In this document: piece by piece, positions 49,222-58,800 of the stretch | How the letters are laid out: every line of letters begins with the position of its first letter | How positions within the stretch are numbered: the first letter of the stretch is position 1 | From: Lacticaseibacillus brantae DSM 23927 | Lineage (GTDB): Bacteria > Bacillota > Bacilli > Lactobacillales > Lactobacillaceae | Length of the DNA: 64,000 nt | Assembly: GCF_001436115.1 (NCBI RefSeq) | Contig: NZ_AYZQ01000002.1 | Coordinates: 62,001 to 126,000 of the forward strand | Reading direction: 5' to 3' | Notes under the pieces: generated by a model | What the model was told of the DNA's origin: nothing | The model's database searches: none | What the model saw: the letters and a program-made list of their open reading frames with translations, nothing else | Position numbers and translations under genes: made by a program

Positions 49222-49683
49222 TTATGCTTGTGGCGACTCGCCTTTAGAATCAGTGTTAATCAATTTCTCGCCGACTTCATTGAGAAGTGAGAGCAATTGT
49301 TCAGCCTTATCATGTCCTAGAACAGTGAGCCACCGATTGAACTGCATTCGTGCTGCTTCAGTTACATTGTGTTCAACCCGGACACCTAGTGGCGTCAGGT
49401 GAAGAAGAAATCGCCGCCGATCAAGATTGGATTGTTCCTGGCGTAAGTAGTCTAAGTCGCGCAGCACGCGAATTTGCCGCGCAATGGCAGGCTTGGTCAC
49501 GTGGCGCTTATTGACAATGTCAGTGAGACTGATGGCTTCATTTTCAGCAACGTCATGCAAAATTTGATATTGTTCAAAGGACAGTTTGTATTCCGCCATT
49601 GGTGCCGAAATCAAATCATTAAAATTTTTAATTGTTGTGAAATAGGTCTCAACAAAGGCAGACAGTAAGGCATCGTTGCTCAT
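49222..49683 (-). CDS. MarR family transcriptional regulator
   Basis: A 153-residue winged-helix regulator: AISLTDIVNKRHVTKPAIARQIRVLRDLDYLRQEQ is the DNA-binding region and DRRRFLLHLTPLGVRVEHNV the wing. AAAGGAGA lies 9 bases before ATG 49683. It is the only gene on its transcript. It is divergent from the hydrolase gene at 49847, 163 bp away, which may be its target; no clear operator was found. Confidence 0.9.
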   Translation of the reverse strand: MSNDALLSAFVETYFTTIKNFNDLISAPMAEYKLSFEQYQILHDVAENEAISLTDIVNKRHVTKPAIARQIRVLRDLDYLRQEQSNLDRRRFLLHLTPLGVRVEHNVTEAARMQFNRWLTVLGHDKAEQLLSLLNEVGEKLINTDSKGESPQA

Positions 49684-49846
49684 AAGGTGGTTCTCCTTTA
49701 ATGTTATTCTTCTATGAATATTACCAAATGTTCATTTTAAATGCGAAATTTTTTGCTGAAAAGTTATCCAATTGCTTGCAAATCAATCTTGATTATGTAA
49801 ACTGTAAGAATCAGTTAATTACGTGAACTATTCGGAGGATGTAATA

Positions 49847-50779
49847 TTGAAACGCATACCTAAGTGGGTTAAATGGACGGTTGGTTTGGTTTTTGGTGGT
49901 TTTATCATCGTGTTGGCCGCAGCAAGTTTGTACTTCTACCAATACGCTTTTGTGCCCTCGCATAAAGACTTTCTGAGCAATAAGCAAACAACGAGCGAGA
50001 AAGCCGCCCAAACCTGGTTGAAGCAGCAATCGCCTGCCACTTGGCATGAAACCGCAGTGAATAGCGATTTAAAACTTGATGCGCTGTATCTACCAGCTAC
50101 AAAACCTACAAACAAGGCCGTGGTCGTCGCTCATGGTTATATGAATACGAAAGAAGATATGGCTGAATACATTCGCATGTTTCATAACGCCGGCTATAAT
50201 GTTCTCGCACCCGATGACCGGGGGCATGGCCAATCGCAGGGGAATTATATTGGCTGGGGCTGGCCTGATCGTCTTGATTACACAAAGTGGACGCAGCAAG
50301 TGATTCAGAAACTGGGTGACAAGAGTGAAATCGCCCTGTTTGGTGTCTCAATGGGTGGGGCAACAGTAATGTATATGAGTGGTGAGAAGCTGCCCTCACA
50401 GGTGAAGACGATTGTTGAAGATTGTGGTTATACCAGCATCATGGATGAGCTCGGGTATCAAGCTAAGCAGATGTACAATCTCCCGAGTTTCCCACTGGTG
50501 CCAGCAGTGGCACTGACAGCTTCTATTCGTACAGGCTACAACGTCTTTGCGGCCAGCAGCATCAATGCCTTGAAGAAGAATCATCTGCCAATCATGTTCA
50601 TTCATGGGGCGAAAGATACGTTTGTGCCGACAAGCATGGTCTATCAGAATTACAAAGCAACCTCGGCTGACAAAGAATTGTGGGTCGTACCTGGTGCTAA
50701 GCATGCGCAGAGCTATGGCAAGGATCCCAAGCGTTACACCCAGAAAGTTATCGGCTGGCTGCAACAGCATATGAGCTAA
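49847..50779 (+). CDS. Alpha/beta hydrolase with N-terminal membrane anchor
   Basis: A 310-residue serine hydrolase of the Bem46/YqkD-like group. One hydrophobic helix (WTVGLVFGGFIIVLAAASLY) anchors it with the domain outside. The nucleophile elbow is FGVSMGGATVM, preceded by APDDRGHGQSQG; the Asp/His lie near HGAKDTFVPT and GAKHAQSYG. The start is TTG 49847: GGAGG ends 8 bases before it, while the GTG at 49823 has no site. A terminator follows at once. Esterase substrate unknown. Confidence 0.85.
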   Translation: MKRIPKWVKWTVGLVFGGFIIVLAAASLYFYQYAFVPSHKDFLSNKQTTSEKAAQTWLKQQSPATWHETAVNSDLKLDALYLPATKPTNKAVVVAHGYMNTKEDMAEYIRMFHNAGYNVLAPDDRGHGQSQGNYIGWGWPDRLDYTKWTQQVIQKLGDKSEIALFGVSMGGATVMYMSGEKLPSQVKTIVEDCGYTSIMDELGYQAKQMYNLPSFPLVPAVALTASIRTGYNVFAASSINALKKNHLPIMFIHGAKDTFVPTSMVYQNYKATSADKELWVVPGAKHAQSYGKDPKRYTQKVIGWLQQHMS

Positions 50780-50781
50780 GC

Positions 50782-50820
50782 AAAAAGGAGCTAAGACAAT
50801 GACTTGTCATAGCTCCTTTT
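50782..50820. terminator. Bidirectional terminator
   Basis: AAAAGGAGCTA pairs with TAGCTCCTTTT, with an inner imperfect GACAA/TTGTC stem. It separates the hydrolase from the converging nrdI gene. Confidence 0.85.
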
Positions 50821-50839
50821 GTTGTGGCCTAAATCTTGG

Positions 50840-51310
50840 CTAGCGGGCTGCAGCTTGGGCAAAGGTCGTCACAAGAATGGGATAAATCCGTTTCACGTCG
50901 GCATCAGTTCCGCGAAGTTCGTAGTCGGCAATCATCTCCACGCCAATAGCCTGGGCATAACGTTTAGCAGTGAGACAATATTGTTCGTTAAAATTACGAT
51001 TACCACTGCCAATAATGCCGAGGCAATAGCGGGCGTTATCACCGTCTTGAATGTATTCACCCAGTGCATTGGTCATTAACTCTTTGACGCCATTGTCGAT
51101 ACCGTTACCCCCATCAAGGTAAGTTGGGACCATGGCAACGTAAGGCTGGGTCTCATCAGTGTCCAGGGTTGCGTCAGAAATTTCTTCTAATTCAATTGTG
51201 GGCTGGCTTGGATCCTGGTCATGTGCAGCTTGGGCGAAGCGCTGTAAGTGCTCAGCAAAGGCGCGGGTATTGCCAGAGATTGAAATAAAACGAATCTGTA
51301 TCGGTTGCAT
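50840..51310 (-). CDS. nrdI: Flavodoxin-like NrdI (class Ib ribonucleotide reductase maturation)
   Basis: A 156-residue flavoprotein that supplies the oxidant to load the dimanganese-tyrosyl radical centre of NrdF. The FMN loop is ISISGNTRAFAEHL, and the NrdI hallmark GSGNRNFNEQYCLTAKRYAQ lies near residue 100. GGAGG touches an in-frame ATG at 51319, so ATG 51310, nine bases on, is taken as the start. nrdE, nrdF and nrdH are not adjacent, so this may be a standalone copy. Its Mn dependence fits the Mn-rich physiology seen at mntH. Confidence 0.88.
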   Translation of the reverse strand: MQPIQIRFISISGNTRAFAEHLQRFAQAAHDQDPSQPTIELEEISDATLDTDETQPYVAMVPTYLDGGNGIDNGVKELMTNALGEYIQDGDNARYCLGIIGSGNRNFNEQYCLTAKRYAQAIGVEMIADYELRGTDADVKRIYPILVTTFAQAAAR

Positions 51311-51368
51311 AAGTGTCATCCTCCGTCCTTTTACTGTAGCACGTTTTGGCTCAGCCTCGGCGTGAAAA

Positions 51369-52193
51369 TCAAAATTCTTGATAACGCGCTGGATCTTGAT
51401 CATGCGTCCGGCCGTCAGGCTTGGTCAACTGATCAATAGCTGCCATGTCGGCCGCATCGATTGTGAAGTCCAACGTCAAATTCTGACGCTGGCGCACAGG
51501 GTTGCTGGACTTTGGAATTGGCATCACACCATGCTGGATATCCCATTTCAAAATGAGTTGGACCACCGAAACGTGATATTTGGTTGCTAGGGCGGTCAAA
51601 GTTTGGTCGTTGAGGATTTCGCTGGCTCGGCCGAGTGGGCTCCACGCCTGAGTCAGAATATGGTGCTCAGTATCAAATTGGCGTTGATCGGCCTGATTAA
51701 AGTAAGGATGTAATTCAATTTGATTGAGACTCGGCGTCACGCCAGTTTCCTTAATGATGCGATTCAAATGTTCAGGCAGAAAATTCGAGACCCCAATCGA
51801 ACGTACCAGACCGAACTTTTGGGCATCAATGAGGGCTTGCCACGCTTCAACATAGTGATCTTCTAGTGGATTAGGCCAGTGGATGAGATATAAATCATAA
51901 TAATCAAGCCCAGCCCGGTACAAGGATTCCTGAATGGTTGCAATGGCGTCTTGATAACGATGATGGCGACCTGGAAGTTTCGAAGAGACAAGAATATCGG
52001 TCCGCGGGATGCCACTCTGACGAATGGCTTGGCCGACTGCGCCTTCGTTCTCATAGTTGAAAGCAGAATCTAAGAGGCGATACCCATTGTTCAAGGCACT
52101 CACCATTGTGTTCACGCCAGTGGCACCATTTAGTTGGTAGGTCCCAAAACCGATTTCTGGGACGGTAAGCCCGTCATTAAGTTGAAAACTCAT
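51369..52193 (-). CDS. Aldo/keto reductase (2,5-diketo-D-gluconate reductase-like)
   Basis: A 274-residue NADPH-dependent reductase of the AKR5-type TIM barrel. Markers: GFGTYQLNGATG, LLDSAFNYENEGAVG (catalytic Asp and Tyr), SSKLPG (Lys) and DYYDLYLIHWPNPL (His). IPKSSNPVRQRQNL is the NADP-binding end. AAAGGAGG before ATG 52193 fixes the start; upstream in-frame codons to 52262 are leader. It is divergent from the membrane-protein/hydrolase operon, sharing a 63-bp intergenic region. Confidence 0.93.
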   Translation of the reverse strand: MSFQLNDGLTVPEIGFGTYQLNGATGVNTMVSALNNGYRLLDSAFNYENEGAVGQAIRQSGIPRTDILVSSKLPGRHHRYQDAIATIQESLYRAGLDYYDLYLIHWPNPLEDHYVEAWQALIDAQKFGLVRSIGVSNFLPEHLNRIIKETGVTPSLNQIELHPYFNQADQRQFDTEHHILTQAWSPLGRASEILNDQTLTALATKYHVSVVQLILKWDIQHGVMPIPKSSNPVRQRQNLTLDFTIDAADMAAIDQLTKPDGRTHDQDPARYQEF

Positions 52194-52206
52194 ACTGGTT
52201 CCTCCT

Positions 52207-52235
52207 TTGGGGATGGCTGTCGTTTCAGGTATACT
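52207..52235 (+). promoter_or_regulatory. Promoter of the 52257-53914 operon
   Basis: TTGGGG (52207-52212) and TATACT (52230-52235), 17 bp apart. The aldo/keto reductase ribosome site is within the same stretch on the other strand, so the two transcription units are back to back. Confidence 0.55.
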
Positions 52236-52256
52236 ATAGGACAGGGGGTGAGTGCA

Positions 52257-53072
52257 TTGCAAACAACAGAAAAAATCAGCTGGACCAGCCGCGGTTGGCT
52301 CGGATTTTTTGCCATCATCTATGCGGTACTATTGGTCATCGGTGCCGTGTCATGCGCCTTTATGCTGACGGTTGGGACGCCTGACAAAACGAGCGATTTC
52401 GTTTCGAGCGGGCCAGCACTCACGCAAATTTCAAAAAACATTAATCATCAATTGACCACGACAGTTCAAAAGGCTGGCCTCAAAGTCAATGATGCAAAGC
52501 TTCTGTCAGAAGGTGAAGTCCAACGCTTACTTCGTCAGGGGTTCAATAAGAGTATGAATGACAATTTAACAATCAATCTCAAACCGGCCGAGCAGATGAT
52601 TACGCAAAACCTTGGTGCTGCGACCGTCAAACCCGTGCCAGCACCAGTCACCAAAGCAATCCATCAAGATCTGTCTAAGGGTGTTGATTCCTACTTTCAA
52701 GGCGGCCTGGGTGTGGTTTACCCGCTTTTTGTGTTAATGACGCAAACTGGGACAATTGTGGCTGGGATTTTGATTGTCATCGTTTGGTTTTTCATGGGAT
52801 TGACGAGTCACAAATTGTGGCGCTGGTTACTAGTGGTTGGGCGTACGACCTATTTCATCGGTTTCTTAGGTGGGATTGCGGCCTTGTTGGTAGGGATTGA
52901 GCAAATTACCACCCGATTGGTTGGGAGCTGGGCCGATGGCGACATTCTTACTTTGGTTGTGGTTCATTTTGCACCCACTTGGCAGCATGTTGCTGGTGTT
53001 GTTATTGTATTAGGCTTATTATTAGCGGCGATAAGTTATCTTGTACGCCGAAAGGACTTGATTCAAGAATGA
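52257..53072 (+). CDS. Membrane protein with large extracellular loop, 271 aa
   Basis: One hydrophobic helix near the start (GFFAIIYAVLLVIGAVSCAFML), a loop of about 130 residues (residues 45-150) and three C-terminal helices (about 155-180, 195-215, 240-265). No family recognised. The start is TTG 52257, 9 bases after AGGGGG; GTG 52248 is too close and the frame upstream runs through the divergent reductase gene. Its stop overlaps the hydrolase gene by 4 bp (ATGA), so the two proteins probably work together at the cell surface. Confidence 0.72.
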   Translation: MQTTEKISWTSRGWLGFFAIIYAVLLVIGAVSCAFMLTVGTPDKTSDFVSSGPALTQISKNINHQLTTTVQKAGLKVNDAKLLSEGEVQRLLRQGFNKSMNDNLTINLKPAEQMITQNLGAATVKPVPAPVTKAIHQDLSKGVDSYFQGGLGVVYPLFVLMTQTGTIVAGILIVIVWFFMGLTSHKLWRWLLVVGRTTYFIGFLGGIAALLVGIEQITTRLVGSWADGDILTLVVVHFAPTWQHVAGVVIVLGLLLAAISYLVRRKDLIQE

Positions 53073-53914
53073 GAAAATGGTGGATTTGGACGGGCATTAT
53101 TGTGGTACTTGCTGCGATTGGTGGGGGACTCTGGTGGCAAAATAGTCAAGCTGCCAGCCAACCAATTACCGCAAAAACAACGATTGGCAATCCTGCAACA
53201 GTTTATCTACATGGATATAGTGGCGGCGCCGGGTCAACCAATACATTAATCAAAAATGCCGAAGCTGATGGCGCAACCAAAGTCCTCACTGCAACCGTGG
53301 CGCCGTCTGGGAAAGTCACGTGGACGGGTTCGCCTAAAAAGGTCAACCATCCCTTAGTTCAAGTGATTTTTACGAATAATCGTAATCCTGATTACACGGT
53401 CGATGGCATGTGGGTGCACAATGTCATGCAAGGTTTGAAGAAACAATATGGGGTGACTGATGTTAACATCGTGGCACATTCAATGGGCAATATGGCGACC
53501 ATGTTCTATGCGACTCGCTATGGCAAAGACAAGGACGTGCCGAATTTGCGCACATATGTCGCTATCGCAGGTCATTACGATGGCATCCTAGGGCGGGACG
53601 ATCAGCCGAACCGGATTAAACTCAATGCGCAAGGTTATCCCACTCCTGTGGACGATTCATATGCTGAACTGGCCCGGTTGCGAGACAAATTTCCCAAAGG
53701 CGTTCGCGTGTTGAATATCTTCGGTAACTTAGAAGACGGGACGAATTCTGATGGCCGTGTGGCTAATAACTCCTCCCGGTCTCTAAAGTATCTCGTAGCC
53801 CCAAGCAAAGCGAGTTATCGGGAACAAATGTTTAAAGGTAAAGACGCTCAGCACAGTGCGCTCCATGAAAATGCCGCGGTCGCTAAAGCCGTTGATGATT
53901 TTTTGAAATTTTAG
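53069..53914 (+). CDS. DUF915-type alpha/beta hydrolase, secreted or anchored
   Basis: A 281-residue hydrolase of the DUF915 group common on lactobacilli. N-terminal helix WWIWTGIIVVLAAIGGGLWW is a signal/anchor. The oxyanion block is VYLHGYSGGAGSTNTL, the nucleophile elbow VAHSMGNMATM, and the catalytic His is likely in DAQHSALHENAAV near the end. It starts 4 bp inside the upstream gene. Bases 52979 onward also read open in this frame, but ATG 53069 (MRKWWIW) is the natural start. Function likely an esterase or lipase on envelope or peptide substrates; unproven. Confidence 0.85.
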   Translation: MRKWWIWTGIIVVLAAIGGGLWWQNSQAASQPITAKTTIGNPATVYLHGYSGGAGSTNTLIKNAEADGATKVLTATVAPSGKVTWTGSPKKVNHPLVQVIFTNNRNPDYTVDGMWVHNVMQGLKKQYGVTDVNIVAHSMGNMATMFYATRYGKDKDVPNLRTYVAIAGHYDGILGRDDQPNRIKLNAQGYPTPVDDSYAELARLRDKFPKGVRVLNIFGNLEDGTNSDGRVANNSSRSLKYLVAPSKASYREQMFKGKDAQHSALHENAAVAKAVDDFLKF

Positions 53915-53941
53915 CCTTCAAAATAGAACATAGTTTGCACG

Positions 53942-53977
53942 GCCGCAGATTGTCTGACGATCTGCGGCTATTTTTTT
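53942..53977 (+). terminator. Terminator of the DUF915 hydrolase operon
   Basis: GCCGCAGAT-N9-ATCTGCGGC, then TATTTTTTT. Confidence 0.88.
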
Positions 53978-54133
53978 GCTATTTTTGCATGCGTGGCGAT
54001 AAACAGGCGGAACGCCCTATTTTTGAAAGTCAAAAATAATAAAAAAGCATTATCAATAAAGATTGAAAAGAAAGGGTTATGAACTGTAAAACGCTATTTT
54101 AACATGGCGATATTTTTGGTAGAAACCGGATAC

Positions 54134-54193
54134 ATTGTCTCGAATTGATCTTGAAGTTAGACGGAATCCATTGGCACACCTGGACGAGACAAT
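54134..54193 (+). promoter_or_regulatory. Inverted repeat in the long leader of the Mga-like gene
   Basis: ATTGTCTCG (54134-54142) and CGAGACAAT (54185-54193) are perfect inverted arms with 42 bp between them. The whole stretch 53978-54414 has no gene; it is markedly AT-rich, with several poly-A/T tracts. It may hold the promoter, operator and leader of the surface module. Confidence 0.45.
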
Positions 54194-54414
54194 CTATTTT
54201 CGCTTTATTGAATATAAAAAGCTTGTTTTTTCTAAATAATAATATTAAGATATGAACAACTTTTAAAACGCTGATATTGTACTGTTTTGCGCTGCGTTGT
54301 TCGAATTGAGTGTTTTAGGGTGACGCTAAAGAACCGATTAGTAAACGGACGAATGGCGTAATGTTTGGGCGCTTCTGGGAAGATATCAGCGTTGGAAATG
54401 TAAGGATGGGAAGT

Positions 54415-55806
54415 ATGGAAGTAAATGCAATTTTTCTGAGCCAGTTTGAACTGACTGAACTTCAGCTATATGCGTTGCTCTGTCAGAATCCCGATTTGCC
54501 GATTCAGGTCGCGGCGCAAAACCTTGATATGCAGTATGGGTATGTCTATCGGGCCTACCGAAAGTTAAAAGCTGAAATCACGCGCCAGACGGGTACTAGC
54601 AAAATCAAGCACTGGCCACAATTGTTGTCACCAGTTGCTTTTGGACAGCATCTTTTCCGTGAGTCACGACTATATCGGTATTTAATGGACGTTCGCCTCG
54701 CCCAGAAACAAGATACCCGCGATTTTCTTATTCATGCGGATTGGAGTGAGTCGAGTCTGCGTCGGCGGCTTAACGATCTTTACGAAATTGAAAAGCAACT
54801 CGGCATTGAAATCCACGTCGGAAAACAAATAGTCGGTTCTCCGATTGCGATTGCGCACTTCTTCGACTTTGTGGTGCAGTTGGGTGGCGAACAATTGAGT
54901 GACTATGTGCCGGAGTCGCCGGCCGGAGCAGAGTTATTAACCCGACTACTTTTTAAAGACGATGAACTGCCAGCTGAGCTTATTGAACACTATCGAGCCT
55001 GGATTAGCGTTTTTCTTCTGTTTGCTTCGCCAGAGCAAACCAGGTTGAAATCAACAATCGGACTTAACTTATTGTTGTCCACTGAAGAGCTACACGAAGC
55101 GAGTCACATTTTTCCCGCGTATCGATATAGCGAGTTTATCGCGATGATCAATCAGCTCTGGTTGTGGATTCACCTTGGGGCTGAGGTTTTTAACGCAGGA
55201 AGACTAAATCCGGCACACCGCATGCGCCGCCTCAGACCCATCTATGGGCAGGTCTATACGGTAGATGTTGGCGATTTAATTCGACTGATCCAAGATGAAG
55301 CAATTGTTGTGATTTCAGAGATTCAAGCACAAGCGTTGCTTAATCTTAGTGTACAGGTGCTCTTATTTCGAATTTTGCCACTCAGTGTTCGACCTGTCGT
55401 TGTCGACAATCCGGGGGCACAAAAAGTTGCCTTTAATCTTTTTAGCCGGTTGCAGGCCCAATTTCAGGATGAAAAGTTTATCGAGCACCAGACAACATTG
55501 GCTGCAATTACCCTGATTGCACAAATTTTCATTCAAGCGCCAATCCAGACTTATCTTTCTCCGCGATTATCCGCCAATGCGCTTGCTGCCATTGAACAGA
55601 TTTTGCCGCGGGAGTTTCGTATTGAATTGGCTGAGGTGGCAGAACTGCCACAAAATAGTCCGGGACTGTTTATCAGCCCGACAGATGATCAGTTGGACGC
55701 CAATCATAATCAAATTGTGGTTTTCTGTTGGGGAGCACTAGTTCCGGTGAAGTTTAATCAAATGCAGTTGATTGATGTACTCGGACAAATACTGATGACA
55801 CGATAG
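54415..55806 (+). CDS. Mga-like (Mga/AtxA/PRD-related) transcriptional regulator
   Basis: A 463-residue protein with two N-terminal winged-helix-like segments: residues about 12-55 (LTELQLYALLCQNPDLPIQV, AAQNLDMQYGYVYRAYRKLK) and about 100-135 (HADWSESSLRRRLNDLYEIEKQL). The long helical rest resembles Mga/AtxA-type regulators with PRD-like domains, which activate surface-protein genes. It is 57 bp before a large adhesin gene on the same strand. ATG 54415 follows AAGGA at 8 bases; ATG 54361 and 54406 are weaker. Family assignment is by pattern only. Confidence 0.72.
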   Translation: MEVNAIFLSQFELTELQLYALLCQNPDLPIQVAAQNLDMQYGYVYRAYRKLKAEITRQTGTSKIKHWPQLLSPVAFGQHLFRESRLYRYLMDVRLAQKQDTRDFLIHADWSESSLRRRLNDLYEIEKQLGIEIHVGKQIVGSPIAIAHFFDFVVQLGGEQLSDYVPESPAGAELLTRLLFKDDELPAELIEHYRAWISVFLLFASPEQTRLKSTIGLNLLLSTEELHEASHIFPAYRYSEFIAMINQLWLWIHLGAEVFNAGRLNPAHRMRRLRPIYGQVYTVDVGDLIRLIQDEAIVVISEIQAQALLNLSVQVLLFRILPLSVRPVVVDNPGAQKVAFNLFSRLQAQFQDEKFIEHQTTLAAITLIAQIFIQAPIQTYLSPRLSANALAAIEQILPREFRIELAEVAELPQNSPGLFISPTDDQLDANHNQIVVFCWGALVPVKFNQMQLIDVLGQILMTR

Positions 55807-55863
55807 CAGGAGCGAGCAGACTGGCTGCGTTATCAAGGATCGAGAGTGAAGAGGAGAAGAAGA

Positions 55864-58800
55864 ATGCAGAAAAATCTATTCGGCGATGAGAAACAGCGGT
55901 ATACGCTGCACAAACGGCACAAAAATTGGATTGTGATTGGGTTGTCGAGCATCTTCATTTTGGGCGGTAGCTTGATGACCGCTCAGCATATTCAAACGGT
56001 GAATGCTGAAAGTGGTGCTGATACGCTAACGCAAACTGGTGACAGTGACGCCAACGGCCATACGGTCCAGTTAAAATCTGAGCCGACTACTGTTTCTACG
56101 AACCAAGTCAAAACACAGAAAGCGGCGCCGAATCAAATCCTGGCTCAACCTAAGGCTGCCTTAGCCACCCAATCCGTTGTTACCCCAGCAGCTCAGGATG
56201 CAGCAGTACAGCCAACAGTTTCTTTTGTGGACAATACATTCCCAGACGGTCAGGACAATGGTCCAACGGCCTGGCACCTGATTTATGTGAACGCCGATTT
56301 TGGCTCTGATATTACAGATGCAAAGACAGTCACGGTCAATATCCCACGGGGATTGATGGTCCAGGCCATTCCAACAAATACACCCAAGGCTGGAACAGCT
56401 CAAGTTCAAGCCGATCCTAAAGCCTTGGGACCACTGTTACAGTCCGTCCAGGATGGCACCACAGTAGTGCCAAACAGTAAAAATAGTTGGTATGGGCAAA
56501 TTGTTTTTCAAATAAAACCGGGGGTTTCTAAGGTTCAGATTCCTCTCCAAGTCTCAACTAACTTAGACGAGTTTTATGGGCAAACGTCTAGTCTTCCTGT
56601 GACAGCTTCAGCCACCAATGGTACTCAAACAGCAAACCCCGTCCAGTGGCTGATAAAAAGTAGCATTAGTAATGAACAGAACTTGTCATTCTACTCAGGC
56701 GGCCTAGGCAAAACACTGCAAATTGATGCTAATTCACCCGATCCGGTGGCTGCGGGACAAGACTTAACGATGAAGGGCTCGTTTGACCTGACAAATCGGC
56801 CCAATGGGGTATTTTTTACCCACAATGATTTCAAAATCACCGTGCCGGAAGGAATCACACTGACCTTTGATTCCGCAAAATTATTGGCCGACAACAATTA
56901 CTCCGACACATCAAGCTATCGATTTACCCAAGTAGCACCCAATCAGTTTGAGCTGTCTGCGGATAATCGTGCTAGCGGCTTTATGGCCATTCAGCTTCTG
57001 AAATATTTAAGCTATTCTGCCTATGAGACGGCGCCTGGCACTTATCAACTGCCAGCAAATACACCGGCGATTATTTTCACCGGCACAACGTATGACGGTA
57101 AGACTGTCACGGTCAGTTCTAAGATTCCTGACTACAACACAAAATTTGTTGTTGTTAACGATCGCGATAATATTGCAACATTCACTAAAAATACCTCGTC
57201 AACGCCAAACAACCTTGATGGCTTGACAACAGATTATTTCCAGTATATCGGGAATGGTGAATTGAGTAATCCAAAAAGTTGGGGACTCACCAATCAACAA
57301 CTGGAGATTGCAATCGGGACAGGTTTGCAGACGCGGCAGGTGAATTTGCCAGTGGTCACCGGGGTCACTTACGGCCCTGTGACTGTTACCACAACGACTG
57401 GCCGGGTTGTCACCTTGGACAGTCTTGATCAACCACTGGTAGATTTGACAACTATCGGAGCTCAACCGGGCGAATACATCAGTTCGGTTTCGGCATTTCT
57501 GCCAAGCCTACCTGCCAATTACAACGTTTATCAAACAAGTTCTGCTAACACGAATAATGGTGTCGGCATCTGGGCTAAATTTGCAGCCGGGGCTGATCCG
57601 AAGACGGCAACGATCAATGAAACCGTGAAGGCGTTGAATCCCGACGGAACGGCAGCTGCAGGATCTGTTTCACAGCTGATATGGACGTACACATCTAAAC
57701 CAGTTTCACCTGATCAGCGTTTGACTTCTTTGAAGGTCACAGGTAAAGGCGATACGTACATCACGGCGGGGACTGATTTAAATTATTCTGTCACAGTGAC
57801 TGGCGCTGGCTCTGTGAACGCGGCTAATAATCTTGGGGTCACAAGCATGGACTTTTACGTTAAAGGGATTCCCGGAGTGCCATTATCAGGCTTGAGTTTT
57901 TCCCTAACAAGCTCGACATATACTAATCAGCAAATTGCCGGTGGTACCAGTATCGGGACCCCATACGTGGCCTCGGATGGGAATACGTATGTCAAAATTC
58001 ATGTGGACTTACCGGTTGGCCAGTCATTTAGTGGTAACAACTATGATATGACACTTAACATTTCTGGGCCAACCTCGTCTTCTGCGGTTATTTCGGAGCC
58101 TTGGAGTGATTATGTTTTTGTTGCCAGCAAAAATACGGCATTCACCGGAGGCATGACATATACAGGCGATCCTGACAATACCGGCGTGTCCTCGACTATT
58201 TCGATTGCTGCCCCGGCGAATAAGCTAACAATTATTCCTAAGGAAAACGTTAATGTCGATACCTACTTCACCAAAGCGGGTTCAGATGTTCGCGAACCTG
58301 CATACGATACGGCTAATCCCGATAGCGCTTTTGGGGTGACTAAAGCTGGGCAGATTGATTATCATATTAAAATTTCAAACGATAGAACCGACAGCGCCAA
58401 CAAACTGCAGGTGTACATCCCGATTCCTAAAAAGGGAATGGATTTTGGTGAAAACCTGCAATCTAAAGCTTTCGCATGGAACATGGCACTTAATGGTGCT
58501 CTAGAGCTTAAGATTTATGACAAGGCCGGGAATGATATCACCGCGAGTCAAAGCCAAAATCATCAGATTCAAATTAGTACCGATGCTAGCAATGCTGACA
58601 ATTATCAAGGCGCAACTTACTTGAATCTTTCGGACGCATCCTCGACGGATATTTTTAACGCGACTATGCTTCGAATCGTGAACATCACCGGAATTCCTTC
58701 GGGAAACCGGGTAGAAATTGTTCTGCCGTATAAATATCAAGCGGTGGATAACCAAACTGATGAGACTGGTGCAATTAATGACTTCACGCCATACTATTAT

